A DNA stretch of 64,000 nt from Wolfiporia cocos (Eukaryota; Basidiomycota; Agaricomycetes; Polyporales; Phaeolaceae): contig JACCLO010000023.1 in NCBI GenBank assembly GCA_029448655.1, forward strand, positions 145,573 to 209,572. The letters are read 5' to 3'. Made by a program: the position numbers and the translations under genes. The notes beneath the pieces were generated by a model. That model searched no databases. It saw nothing but the letters and a program-made list of their open reading frames with translations, and had not been told where the DNA came from. Shown one piece after another: positions 45,601 to 57,104 of the stretch. Each line of letters opens with the position of its first letter. Position 1 is the first letter of the stretch.

Positions 45601-48600
45601 CAGTCAGGTTTATCGTATATGTCTGCGTGTCCAGGTACGCCTGCTCGGATACAATCACTACAGGGAAACTGTTATCAAGTGCTGATAATCCCACGATCCC
45701 AATTTAAAGCGCCTCTCGGGGCTGCAATAGACGTGATTTGCCAATAATACACCGCAGAATATCTCTATGGTGCTGTACAGTTTCCTCAGAACGGTGGCTA
45801 AAGCTGGGCAGAAGCCTGGAGTACCGACGAGGGGCAGAAATGACATTTACTGAGGATGTCCGTTACTAGTCGCTCAACGAGGGCAACACGTAAACATAAT
45901 CTCCGATGTCCGGGAACTCCCCAGCTTGGCCCCCAACAAATTAGGCGACCGTGGCGCCAGCATAGCTCGCTCATTTCTGCAGTAGCCACTCCCTGGGTTG
46001 TGGACGTGTATACAGCAGTCTCGTCCTTGATTTCACTATGTGTTACTGGTCATCTCTCTCTCTCTCTCTCTCTATGCAGTACACGCCGGTACTCCTGTGT
46101 TGATCTCTATACTACGGCGACGCAACTGCTCTCATGGACTTTCCTATCCAGAAGAAATCACTGACATGAATGTAATGCTACCATTTCCTCTTTTTCATGT
46201 TCGTGCTTATGGTCAACCGTCTTAAGGGACCACCGGCCTGAATCTGGGGGAAATGGTACTGTCAGGACATCGAGTCCCCATATCAAACTACATAAAATTC
46301 AACTGCGAGGAAATCAGACGCAGCATAAAGGCCGCTGAGTACGCACCGTTCGTCTTCTGAGATTGCTTGGTGCTCGTGACTGGGGTGCAGATCGCACATC
46401 TCCATGCGGGAATTTCTCGACTGGACGACCTTACGATCAGTGATATCCACCGCTCTTGCTCCGATGGGCTTGTACGCCGTGCAACAGCATCATGCTTCGC
46501 CTTCTGCGATCCACGTCATTGCGGCCGAACAGGATCTCCTGCTATTTGTCTCACGTTTATCTTCGGTACATAAGGCCGATCATGCTTCGTCGGTGGCATA
46601 ACCGGTCTCGTTGCTCCGCAGGGTCTGGCCACAACGAAGCTAACAAGGGAATGTACCGGATCGTACCGATTGACCTTTCTTGAAGCATGTTGATATACCT
46701 ACCACGCCGGCATCATACTGCATTGCATTGTCGATGCAAAATCAGGCCGGGACGAGACGACGATATAGCGAGAGGAGAGACGAATTTTGTCAAGTAGGTA
46801 TGCATATTGTATACAGTCTTACAAGCTCTGGATTCAGTCGCAATGGATTCTATCGGTTCTTGTCGCGCTCTAGGGTAACCCATGGTAGAACCTATCGCTC
46901 CCCGTGGCGATCAGTCTGAGAGCGTCCAGAACATCATACTCGTCCAAGCAGGATTTATGAGGGTGAGGCTTTAATGCCGCCGAATGCCTAGGCCACGAAC
47001 TATCTGCGCTGTATTCTTCTGATGTTACTACTATGCGAGCTTAATGGGACCGATAGCTCATCCCTCAGGCTGCAGTCTCTCCCCAATCGAGTATACACCC
47101 TAGATGTCTGTAAAACATGGTCCGCGCGAATGGCTCTATTGGCGCATTATTACGACGCCCAGATACTTCACCCCAGAAGGCCAGCGTTCGCTGTATACTG
47201 GTGCAGGTTAAGTCTGGCCGAATGCAGCTCAGAGCATCAGCCTATTCATCAACGTTTAGTGGCAACTCATGATGTGTCATAGACTGTTAAAGGGAGGCGT
47301 CCTCGCCCGCTCCGCTGGCTGCAGCCATGTCTTCTGGTCGGAGACCTCAGATACTAAGAATTTGGTCACAGGGAAGCGACCAAAACCGGAAATCTAGTTC
47401 ACCGTGTAAAAGGGGTCACGTCTCCCGTAATAACATGCGGTCAGCTGAGGTTGCTCCGTTCGGATTGTGACAATGCTGACGCATGTGCGTGGTCAGACTG
47501 GAAACTTAATATTCCGTAACCCCATCCAGTTTTATATGACCTCGTCATTGAACGTCCCGGATGGAGGGTAGGAGACTTCTGCCGATGTTATTGCCTTGTT
47601 AAAAAAAACTGAACATCATAGGTATAAAGTGTTACGCGACGATTTGAGGAACGAGATGAATGTCACGGTCGATGGCATACTGAGCATGGCATATGGTGCC
47701 GGAGAACCTGCTGGAAGCCCCGGGTTGGTCAGCTTGGGATCAGCGCCGGAACTCAATTGGACAAAGCATAAACGGACAGCGACACATTTGCTATGATTCT
47801 CTGTACTCTCTTGCGCTAGTCACGACCTCGGCCATGTGTGAAACGGAACGGCATGTTATCCATGCTGTCCGTTTCATCTCACTCAATCCTCGAGGGTGCA
47901 ATGGAACAGAGGCATATCTATCTCCGTCGTCCGTCGGAAGTATCTCCGAATGCACTCTGCTGTGACCGAGTGCTTGACGTCCCCGTGTCTGGCAGACCAT
48001 ACCTTACGACATCTATTTCAAATCCTTCACAGCAATGGGTATCGGATTACGCCCCAGGTGACGTGAATTTCAAGCTCGGTAGTCTCTAGTCTGACATCGT
48101 GTTGTGTTTAGCGCAACACCGGTTGAATATGTCGCATAAGGTATCACTAGTAGGTTCGTACTGCCAGCTCTACCCAAGCGAACTTAGCTAGGTACTATGC
48201 TTCGGGAGTCTCGTCAACCTATTACTGCTGTATCACCGTCTTCTTGCAGAAAGCTTCACCGCTGCGATAAACGTGTCCGAACGCCTCTTATTCTTGGTAG
48301 ACGGTAGACCATCCAGATATCGAAGAAGTATGGGAGGAAGCGCTGTAAGTTTATGTCGTTTTATGAAACCGCTTCTAGACCTAGTCTTACCTAGTAAGAA
48401 AATAGTCATTCGGGCGATGAAGAAGTTGAACATTCAGAGTTGAAATGAACCAGTATACGGCTGTAACGGAATATAGGAACACGTCGTATTCTCATGCGTC
48501 GCACCATTGTTGACCTTCGTGGCGGATACCGCAGCGCTGCGGCGTCGGGGCACCTACATTCATCAAAACAGGGAATACCCGTGATACTATTACGGCTTGA

Positions 48601-48886
48601 TAAGTGTTCACTTATCATTCTCAACTGGAAAGCATGTACAATCTATAATCTAATCAAGCAACTGTGGTGTGACGATGCCCTTGTGCTCGTTAACAAAGCG
48701 CAACATAAACGAGCAATATACACATCATCAGGGAGGGTGGAGATGTACTAAAGCTCTGGGTTAGGGGTGCTTGGCGGCAAGCACTCAGCGTCGTAGCCGT
48801 CAGCAAATTTATTCGGACCAACGATGAGTCACTAACGAAGCCAACTTAGCCATTATATTCATACTATGCAATCAACATGCCAATCT
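42678..48886. other. Gene-poor interval of about 6 kb
   Basis: Frames here (for example 43639-44411 on +) have no domain motifs and unsteady composition. I found no credible exon chain, tRNA or terminal-repeat element before the MITE at 48896. A purine-rich plus strand between 43130 and 44400 is the only compositional trend noticed. Confidence 0.4.
46053..46073. repeat. (TC)n simple repeat
   Basis: About ten perfect TC dinucleotides. Confidence 0.95.
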
Positions 48887-48895
48887 GAGCCGCGC

Positions 48896-49003
48896 TAGTC
48901 TCGTGGCTGCTGCTGCTCGGGAGAACCCGAGTGGGGTGCGAAAAACATATTGCAAGCAGCCACTGTACAAGGTCTGATGGGTTAAGGTCTGGAACCGAGA
49001 CTA
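48896..49003. mobile_element. 108-bp MITE with 9-bp direct repeats
   Basis: Inverted ends TAGTCTCG and CGAGACTA are flanked by direct repeats GAGCCGCGC (48887-48895 and 49004-49012). The inside contains GGGAGAACCC and GCGAAAAACATATTGCA, shared with 14115-14260 and 14750-14880. A 9-bp duplication would suit a Mutator-like origin; if one base is chance, an 8-bp hAT origin is possible. It lies about 400 bp upstream of the F-box gene start. Confidence 0.8.
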
Positions 49004-49400
49004 GAGCCGCGCGTACTTGAGGAAGGAAACAAGCTCGATTTTGCTATCAGTGAGATAAAATTCAGCGCGACATGTACAGTGGCTCGTGTTTCCCCCGATG
49101 ATGCAATACTGCAGCTGAGGATGAAACGCGCCTCGTCGTCCGTGATCATGAAGAATCACTGTAACTACCAAAGCAGGTAGGCGACCTGCCATCTTCGAGC
49201 TGCACGTGAGTTGACGCCGCTTCCTCTTTGGTTGTCGCCTTTTACGGGTTTGTTCTCGTCCATTGTGCTCGGGATCCAAGCTGTTAGTCTACAGGATTCT
49301 GAACTTGCTGCACAACATAAACTTGGAGGCTTTGAGTTTATCTCAAGCTTTACCGATTACTCGTGGGCTATCAGTTTCTTCGATCTTACGACGGGGCAGC

Positions 49401-51391
49401 ATGGCGCAACAATCACGTTTGAATGAGGCTCTCTCAAACCTGGATGCAAAGCTCGAAAGACTTTGTTCACGCGAGAATGAAGCGAGAAGCATTCTACAAT
49501 TTATAATCGAGGAAAGGCGTGCATTAGAGGCAGAGCGTCTCCATCTTCAGAAGCAACACAGTCCCTTCAACTTATTACCAACCGAACTACTACTCGAAAT
49601 ATTTTGCTCATACGTTCACTTTGTAGGCGACGCGATGATCAGCACAGACTCAAAAACCTTGGCCACTTTCTGCAGACGCCCAATTGTACTCACCCAAGTA
49701 TGTCAGCGGTGGCGTGAAGTGGCACTGTCTGCCTCGATGTTATGGACCCGTATCTACCTCGATAACCCCGACAATGCTGCAGTTTTTTTCAGAAGATCTG
49801 GGAGCCTTCCACTTGAAATATTCGGCATCAACATACCTGCTCTGTCGCAGACTTCTTTGGCTATGTTCTCCTCGCTTGTCCTTGGTTCGCTGCCCCGTTG
49901 GCGCTCATTGAATTGGGGTCTTTCGAGCTCGCAGATATTGCAAGAACTGGTGATATCACTAAACTCTTCGGCCCCACTTCTCCATCTACGTGTGCTTAGG
50001 CTGACACAAGAGCATCAGTTCTGCTTTATCCCGGATGAGGATAGCCTCAAGCCATCTATTATTTCATGTCTGGCGGTATCTGCCCCTGCCATATTCCCCG
50101 TCCTGGAATGTCTCTATCTTGGAAATATCGCAATCTCAGACCTTCCGCCTAGCATGTTTCCCTCTCTCCATACGCTCGAACTGCACTACCCGACTAAGAA
50201 CTCCACAGGAGCGCATCACATGTTCTATATGTCGGAGCTTTGTGCGCTACTGTCTCGGGCTCCGAACCTCTCTGATATTTCGTTGAATGTCGCTGTGCCT
50301 CTGGTGGACGTTCATGTCCATGAGTCACCTACCATTCCCGATGCACATAGCACAAGTTCACCGTACCATTCGCGTCGATCCCCGCATGTTGTCAAGACTT
50401 TGGTTTTGCCCCGCCTACATCGGCTTGATTGGAATCTCGCACCACCTAAAGACGCATGGCTCCTGTTCAAATTTATCGACCCACGCAGTCTGCGATTGCT
50501 AGAAATCTGCCTCAACAGAAGTGGCGTGCGCTGGCCTCAGCTGGACTTGGACATGGCTCTTGGCGACATCCCTGTGGTACAATTCTCGCAACTAGAAGAA
50601 TTGCGGCTTGAATGTGTCGACACAGAGGGGCTTTCTACGTCACTCAAGAAAATGAACTTCCCAGCACTTCGGAAGCTCAATATCTCCTTCCTCCCGCCAG
50701 CTGCGGTCGGGCCGAAGAGCACGCACCTGCCCCGACACGAGTCGATCTTCCGCGAGCCACGCCTCCCCAATCTTACGCACTTGTCCCTCTCACGGTTCTC
50801 GCTCGACAAGGACAATATGAAAATGATGCTCAGATATTTGCAGGCGCTCACACATCTCACGCTGGACTCGTGCCCCGGCGCGGGGCCCGTCGTCTGTTCG
50901 CTATCGGGTGGGGCCTGTGCCAACTCCCACGTCAGCTCCACGCGAACCTGGACGTGCCCCCGGCTGCAGCACCTCAGGCTAGTGTGCTGCCCCGACGTCC
51001 GCTTCCGCTGCCTCAGCGGCATGGTCCTATTCGCGGAAGGTATGCTCCTCGGACGATGCTGGCGGCAGCGTCGTACTGCTTGGCAAAGGCCGTCAGTTCG
51101 ACGTTTGCTACCTCGCGAGTGGTGAAACCCCTCAAAAAGACGGCAATGTCGCACAGCGGGTCGGCGCCGAGCACGCCTTACGGCAAGGGGCATAATAGCG
51201 TCATGTCTGCCGCTGGGACAAGCGCGTCGCCAAATGGCAGCTTACTGTCAGAATGGAACCCGTACGCGATCCTGAAGCCCTCGTGTCTGGTCACGATATA
51301 CATCGCGAGCTGCCCGCGCATTTCGGAGGCCGAGGCTATGTCGCTCAAGAGCACAAATTGGGGCGTATCCGATGTCACCTATTATCAATAA
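49401..51391 (+). CDS. F-box protein with leucine-rich C-terminal part
   Basis: Fungal F-box proteins recruit substrates to SCF ubiquitin ligases by binding Skp1. The start at 49401 (MAQQSRLNEALSNLDAKL) opens with a coiled coil (LERLCSRENEARSIL, EERRALEAERLHLQ), a common layout in agaricomycete F-box families. The F-box-like motif is SPFNLLPTELLLEIFCSYV, followed by VLTQVCQRWREVALSASMLW. Irregular leucine-rich repeats follow (about 49900-51010), for example LRVLRLTQ, LPNLTHLSLSRF and LTHLTLDSC. The main frame stops at 51125, but YIASCPRISEAEAMSLKS near 51300, in another frame, looks like the final repeat. An intron near 51035 and the stop at 51389-51391 are therefore proposed. The substrate is unknown. 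Such genes occur in large, fast-evolving families. Confidence 0.8.
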
Positions 51392-52035
51392 GTAACGTCA
51401 GTTCAGGTGAGTCCATTCCATATCCATGACAGGTGCACACAACTCATTTTCCCGGTAGAATACCGCAGCAGCACCTTCTCATGATTTGTTTCTGTACCTC
51501 GCAACGGCCTGGTCACGCTTGCGCGAACGAGCCTAATACCCCGCGATACCTACGGCAAGGTTTCACTAGTCCCCTTTCACGATTTTTCCGCAGGACTGTT
51601 CGCTAGAGCCTATCACATTACTCCGTAATTTCAAGCGTTCTGATTATATGCATCACCGAGCAATTCGCATCCCAAAGTTGACATCCATCTTTTGACGGTT
51701 ACGTACCCATATCGGCATGCCTCTTGACTTCCCGTCTTGCTATCCTACGAGAGATAAAATCCATAATCGATTGCATTGTCAGAGGCGCACGTACAGTATG
51801 TCTCTACACAACTCGCGAGACGAGAGCAGCGAGGGATTACGGAAGTGGCACGCAGATACCCAAAAGTGAGGACAGGGAAGGGGATGAACGGTCGCGAGCA
51901 GTAGACAGAGACACACGGCATTTGGACTGGAGATGGTGAATTGAAGGTGAGAATACACTGCGTATGGATGACGATTACGCCACGCCTTCGTATAACGCGG
52001 AATGATGAGAGCAATCTCGAGAAAGAGGGAAGCGA
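51392..52035. other. Convergent intergenic region, no gene seen
   Basis: It lies between the ends of the F-box gene (+) and NAP1 (-). Short frames only. Confidence 0.4.
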
Positions 52036-53510
52036 TCACTGCTGCTTGCACTCTTCAGGGTTGACGTTGTTGTTTCCCGCTCCTGCGCCGCGTCCCTTGG
52101 GGGGACCGCGCCGCCTGGCTGGGACCTCCTCCTCAGATTCAGAGTCCTGAAATGAATGGGATATCCATCAGAGCCCGCGGTCAATCTGGCCAGTGACAAG
52201 AACGTACGTCGGAGAAGCGGTCCTCCTCATCCTCCTCATCATCATCGATGTCCTCAAAGTCATCATCTTGTTCGTCAAAGTCCTCGTAGTCGAGCGCCTT
52301 GCCAGTAAAGTAGTCGACGGCGCGAGGAATGATCTGCTCAGAACGGCAATAAGCGAAGAACATACTATGGCTCGTCAACGTTTACTGACCTTCTCCTTAA
52401 TGTCCTCGCCAATTTGGTAATCAACCTCCAGCTTCTCCTCAATCTCATCCAAGTCCACTTCATCATCTTCATCATCCTCGCTCGGAGGCTCCGGTGGGCT
52501 GAAGAAGTTGAAGAATGAGTCCGTTGGACGAGCCTTGCGGATCAGACGTGTCCGGTTGGTGTCTAACACGGGGATCCCAGAAGGTAAGTAGAGGCGCTAC
52601 TCTCCGGGACAACCGCCACTCACTCTTATTCCGTTGTTTCTTGATCTCGTACTCCTTAGTGAGATCCTTGTCCTCCTTCCACTTGATATCCGTTCCGATC
52701 GCACGATCGTACATGAAGTCGCCAGAGTATCCGACCTCCTCCTGGTAAAGATAAGTCTTTTCGAGCACCTCGTTCTCGAAGTACTCGTTTGGCGAAAACA
52801 CGAACGAGAGCTTGTATCCGGGCTTGTCAGTGAGATACGAGAGGCGGATGTCGACGAGGTGCTTGAGCGCGCCTGCATCCCGGTCTGTGATGATGCCCGC
52901 AAGACCGACGTGCGTCCGGAGCGCGGTAAGCCAGAATTCGGGGATCGCGGCGGCAGGCTGTCCAACAACGTCTTTTGGGAGGGGCTTGTAGTCGGGATCG
53001 TCCTTGGCGGACTCTTTCTCTCCGACTTCGACCTCTTCGGGAGTCGGCTGGGCCACCCCGGTGATAATCGCATGCCTGCGCTCAAACAGCGGCTTCTGCA
53101 ACTCAAGATACTGTACGCAGATGGAGAATCGCATCCGGGCACATCAGTCCGAGAGGTTTTTTACACACCTTCTTCTCGAGCTCAAGACACTCGCGCTTGT
53201 ACTGGTTCTGCAGCTCGATTTGCTTGACCTGCACTCCTTTCAGCGCCTCGACGCTCTTTTTCACGGGGGCGGGCAGGTTTTCGACGTATCCGGAGCTCCT
53301 GCCGATAAGGCTAGCGAGCCTTCCGTGCACCATGCCGAGCATCGCGTTCTGGATGTTGGACGCCTCATCCTCCTCTTGTTCATTGTCCTCACTGATGTCC
53401 GGGACCGTCGGGCGCGAGAGACCGGCTGCGATGGGCGCGTGGGAGAGAGGCGTGTTTTGTGGGGTCGGCGCGGTCAGATCGACCTGGTTGAAGGGGATGT
53501 TACCGGACAT
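52036..53510 (-). CDS. NAP1: Nucleosome assembly protein NAP1
   Basis: NAP1 is a histone H2A-H2B chaperone that shuttles between cytoplasm and nucleus and aids chromatin assembly. The start at 53510 reads MSGNIPFNQVDLT. A long dimerisation helix follows (VKKSVEALKGVQVKQIELQ, CLELEKKYLELQKPLFERR, the latter spanning an intron). The earmuff/core domain is recognised by IPEFWLTALRTHVGLAGIIT and LVDIRLSYL, with KLSFVFSPNEYFENEVLEKT. Next come SFFNFFSPPEPP and a strongly acidic tail in two exons (DDEDDEVDLDEIEEKLEVD; DFEDIDDDEEDEEDRFSD). The last exon is Arg/Gly/Asn-rich and ends PEECKQQ, a C-terminal CaaX prenylation motif as in animal and fungal NAP1. Four or more introns. All expected parts are present and the length of about 410 residues is normal. 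Confidence 0.95.
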
Positions 53511-53736
53511 GATGGGCAACGGCGACGGTGGCAGAAGGAAAAAAGCAGTGAAGTCGCGCGCGGAGGCAGAGGCCTGTGGCTGGAGGCGGAGTTTGAATGA
53601 CTTCGTTGCTGCAGTCGAGGTCTAGACAGCGGCCGCTCACCTCGACGCTCCGCGCACCGCTGACGCTGCAGCCAAGGCCCGCAGGGCGAAGGGCCCGGAA
53701 TATATTGTACAATCGCTACAATTTATGTGCGCTTTC

Positions 53737-56700
53737 CTACACCCGCTCGAACACGTACAGGTACGCGAGCTGCCGTAGCTCGTGCACGCTCTCCGCGTCT
53801 GCCTTGACCACCTTCTCGTCATTGAACAGCACCCAGCTTTCCCCACCGACCGCGGGACCGTCTACACGGATGTGCGCCACGTAGTGCCCCGAGTGCACGG
53901 ATGGCCCCTTGTGTGATATGAATGCCTTTAGGCGATACTTGGCAGGGAGCTCCGACGAGCCTCCCACAGTAGCCTTTGGCGCCTCACTAGCAGCGCTCGG
54001 CGCGGTGTCCTCGCCACTGTCCTCGGGGTGCGAGAACAACCATTCGACCGCACGCTCTGCATCTCCACCCTGTCCAGGCCAGATCAAGACCAGTTCCAGG
54101 GTAGATAGAGCGGGGCGGACGCACCGTCTCACGCAGGGCCTTGCGCGCCTGCGCCTGTGTAAAGCCCATCTCCGCAAGCATGCTCACCTGCTCCTGCGAA
54201 GGCTCCGGCGCGGCGCTTCCCGACCCCGGCGGCACGATGGGGGCGTCAATGTCTGCGGCATTATGTGAGTAATGGTGACGCAGGCGCATTCATGCTGCAT
54301 TCTCACCGGGATCGTCCATGTGGGCAAACAGCCACTCCATAGCCGCCTCTGCATCACTGTTGCCTGTCGCCAGTAACGCCTTTTGGCAACGCACGGTGGG
54401 GAAGCCCATTGCCTCGAGTTGCGCCATGGCCGCTGCGTCGAATTCCGGGAGGCCAGAATTACCTGCAGGTGTGGCCAGAAATACACCACACGTCATGGTG
54501 ATGCAGTGAGCTTCGTATTTGTGATAATAACAGGGGCCGGACTGCACCCGCCAGCCCGACAACGTGAACATGGATGCGCACCTGGTTTGTCATCGGGAAG
54601 CTCCGTCTCGCCGGGCTGCACACCCCGCCCCAGATATTCGTCCAGCTGCAGCGTGTCCGCGACGGCCAAGGGAATGTCTAAGCGAGGGGAAGGGAAGCAT
54701 GAAGCGTGAGTCGCGCGGTCTGGCACGTAACAGAAAGCGCACCAAGCTTCGAGGGGACCCAGTTGACGAGCTGGAACTTCTTTGCATGCACCACGAGCAC
54801 CTGCGGGAACGTTGCGAACCTCGATCGCCTGCGCGAATTTTGTGGGTGAGGTGAGTCGAGAAGAGATCGAGTCAGTGCGTCATGGGGAATGAAGACCGAC
54901 CTTGTGGCGATCACGTTCTTCTCGCAGGCGGGGCAGGTGTACTCGAGCGCCTCCGTTCCCGTGAGGGTCTCGAGGCACTCTCTGAGCTGCACTTCCTCAT
55001 ACTGCGTCTTCCCCTCTGCGTCCTTCCCTTCTCCCTCGCGGGCACAGACACGCTCACCGCGTCCATCTCGTCGACACGGTATCGCACACGCTTGCACTCG
55101 CCGCACTCGAGGCGCTGCTCCATCCCAAACGAGAACACGCCCGTCGGCTCCTCCCTGCCCGTCCGCTTGGCGTCCCGCCGGAGCACAGTGAGGAGGTGCA
55201 CGAAGAACTCCTCCGCGTCCTGCTGGCGCATCGTCGCGAACTCCTCGTGCCCGCGCCCGACGAGCTCCTTGAAGCCCGACGGGCGCACGCCCTCCTGGAA
55301 CAGCGGCGCGGGCGAGTCGTGGGCGAGCGGGTTCGTCTCCTTCTCGGGCAGCGCGGACGCGGGGCGCGGGTGCGCGTAGCGCCCGAGAGCAGCCCGTCCG
55401 CGAGCTTGTGCATCTGGCAGTCGACGCACGCCGCGGGCAGCGGCTCCGTGCACGCGGCCCAGTGCGCCGCGGCGGTCGGGAGGTAGCGCGTGCGGAACGC
55501 GGGGAGCGCGAACACGGTCTGCAGGACGGATGCCATGTAGCAGCTGCCAATCGCGCGGGTGAGCTGCTAGCGCGCGACGGCGATAGGATAGACATGCCTG
55601 TTTCCGAGATTGGAGAGCCCGGTGAGGCCAGGGCCGAAGACGGGCTCCAGCGCCTTGCCGTCTTCGCCCGTGAGGGAGAAGTCGAACTTGAGGTTCTGTT
55701 CGATTTGCTGCGGAACGATGCCGTTGAGGATCAGCGGGCTCAAGGAATAGATGCGGGCTCACGAGCTCAGTCATCGACTTCTCCGTCTTCGTCTGCGTCT
55801 GCACGTTGATTCCGAACGTAGCGAGATGCGCGGCAAGCTCGGGGTCTGCTTCGCGTCGTTGCACGTATAGCAATATATGTCTGATAGGCAAGTGGGCACA
55901 ATACGGCGAATGCTCTGTGAGATGACCTTACCTGCGCTGCCTTCGGGCGTAATGGTACCCAGTTTGACGCTGACAGGGTGCCGGGTCTCTTCGTAGTGCT
56001 GCAGACCGTGGCCATTCCCTCCAAGCCCCCAAACTGCTGTCGCCCGCACCCAAGAGAGCCACAAGTGAGACAATAGCCATAATTTCTCCTTCAGGAAGCA
56101 TTTCAAGCAATGTGCTAGACCTGAAGCAGGGATAGGCCCCGTCGCGAGCTGCTCCAGAGTCAGCGTGTGCTCGCACGCGATGATCTCCTCCTCCCAAGCT
56201 TTGACCTCGGACTGCCGCGCTGACGAGAGGGATTGCATAACGCCATCGCTAAGCGTCTCGACGTGTGGGTCTGCGGATGCGTCGGGGATCTCGAGCCCGT
56301 CCTCAGGATCGCACTCCCAGCACTTGAGCACGGTCTTGAACTCGTACTTGTCCTCGTCGCGGTCTTCGACGATCGCCAGCTTTTGCAGCTTCGCCGGCGG
56401 CTCTTCTTCGTCTGCCTGTGCGCACAGTGGTCACTACGGCGAGAGGTGGCGGATGAACGTCAGGTGCGTACGCGCTTGGTAGAGGGTTTCAGCTTGCGCT
56501 TGATGTTCAGGGTGAATTTGTGACCCGACTTCTGGGCGTGTATGCGGGCATGGTGTCGATCTCTGTCCAGACACCCTCCGTTGAAGCAGACCAAGCAAAC
56601 GTCGATACCCAACGGATGATCCTGCGCTTCTCAATGAATATCCTTGAACAGCGGCAGGAGGACGGAGCGTACCTGGTTGTCGAAGCACTGCGTGCACTCT

Positions 56701-56774
56701 TCTCTGTGCACAGACTGAGACAGCCTGGGTGGCTGCAGACGAGCTATCCCGCTAATGTGGCTGCACGACGCCAT
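53737..56774 (-). CDS. UBP14: Ubiquitin carboxyl-terminal hydrolase UBP14/USP5 (isopeptidase T)
   Basis: It disassembles unanchored polyubiquitin chains. The start at 56774 (MASCSHISGIARLQPP) leads into the variant zinc finger: EECTQCFDNQ, then GIDVCLVCFNGGCLDRDRHH and SGHKFTLNIKRKLKP. The main ZnF-UBP follows: CEHTLTLEQL, AHCLKC, GLGGNGHGLQHYEETRHP, VKLGTITPEGSA. Across its inner cysteines the frame is shifted (see findings). The catalytic Cys box is TGLSNLGNS|CYMASVLQT, split by a GC-AG intron (55544-55597), and RQQDAEEFFVHLL follows. Two UBA domains are present: AMAQLEAMGFPTVRCQKALL and QVSMLAEMGFTQAQARKALR, each ending AxEWLFxH. The His box is SVHSGHYVAH and WVLFNDEKVV carries the Asp/Asn position. 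It ends LAYLYVFERV, stop cta at 53737-53739. The domain order is exactly that of the family. Confidence 0.93.
55544..55597 (-). other. Probable GC-AG intron in UBP14
   Basis: The donor reads AACAG|GCATGT and the acceptor TTGGCAG|CTGC. Splicing joins N-S-C-Y-M-A-S, the invariant catalytic cysteine block. No GT donor nearby keeps that motif, so a GC donor with otherwise perfect consensus is the simplest reading. Confidence 0.75.
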
Positions 56775-57104
56775 GCTTGAACCCTTCAGTCGGTATAGTC
56801 AGCGATGGACGCGGTAGTGGCGCGCCAGATGGGATCATACCTACTCGATTGGTGGGCCGCTTGTGGGGATTATTATGTTTCTATCGTTGAGTTGTATATC
56901 GATACAACACGATCTATGAGCCGTTTGCGACTGGGATGATAGTGGCTTTGAACACAAGCCGTGCACGGAGATGTACGCGTCTTGATCATTTGACGCCCGA
57001 GTGCTCGCTAAATAGGCACGTTGCACGTGACGGCGCCAGATCGCCGATCCAAAAATCTGCTACGGCCTCGTCGCTGTCCTTGACCTCCTCCTCGTCGCAT
57101 TACC
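56775..57104. promoter_or_regulatory. Shared divergent promoter region of UBP14 and SSZ1
   Basis: 330 bp lie between the two start codons. No TATA box is obvious. The CT-rich tract GACCTCCTCCTCGTCG just before SSZ1 is typical of highly expressed ribosome-linked genes in filamentous fungi. Co-regulation is a hypothesis. Confidence 0.5.
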
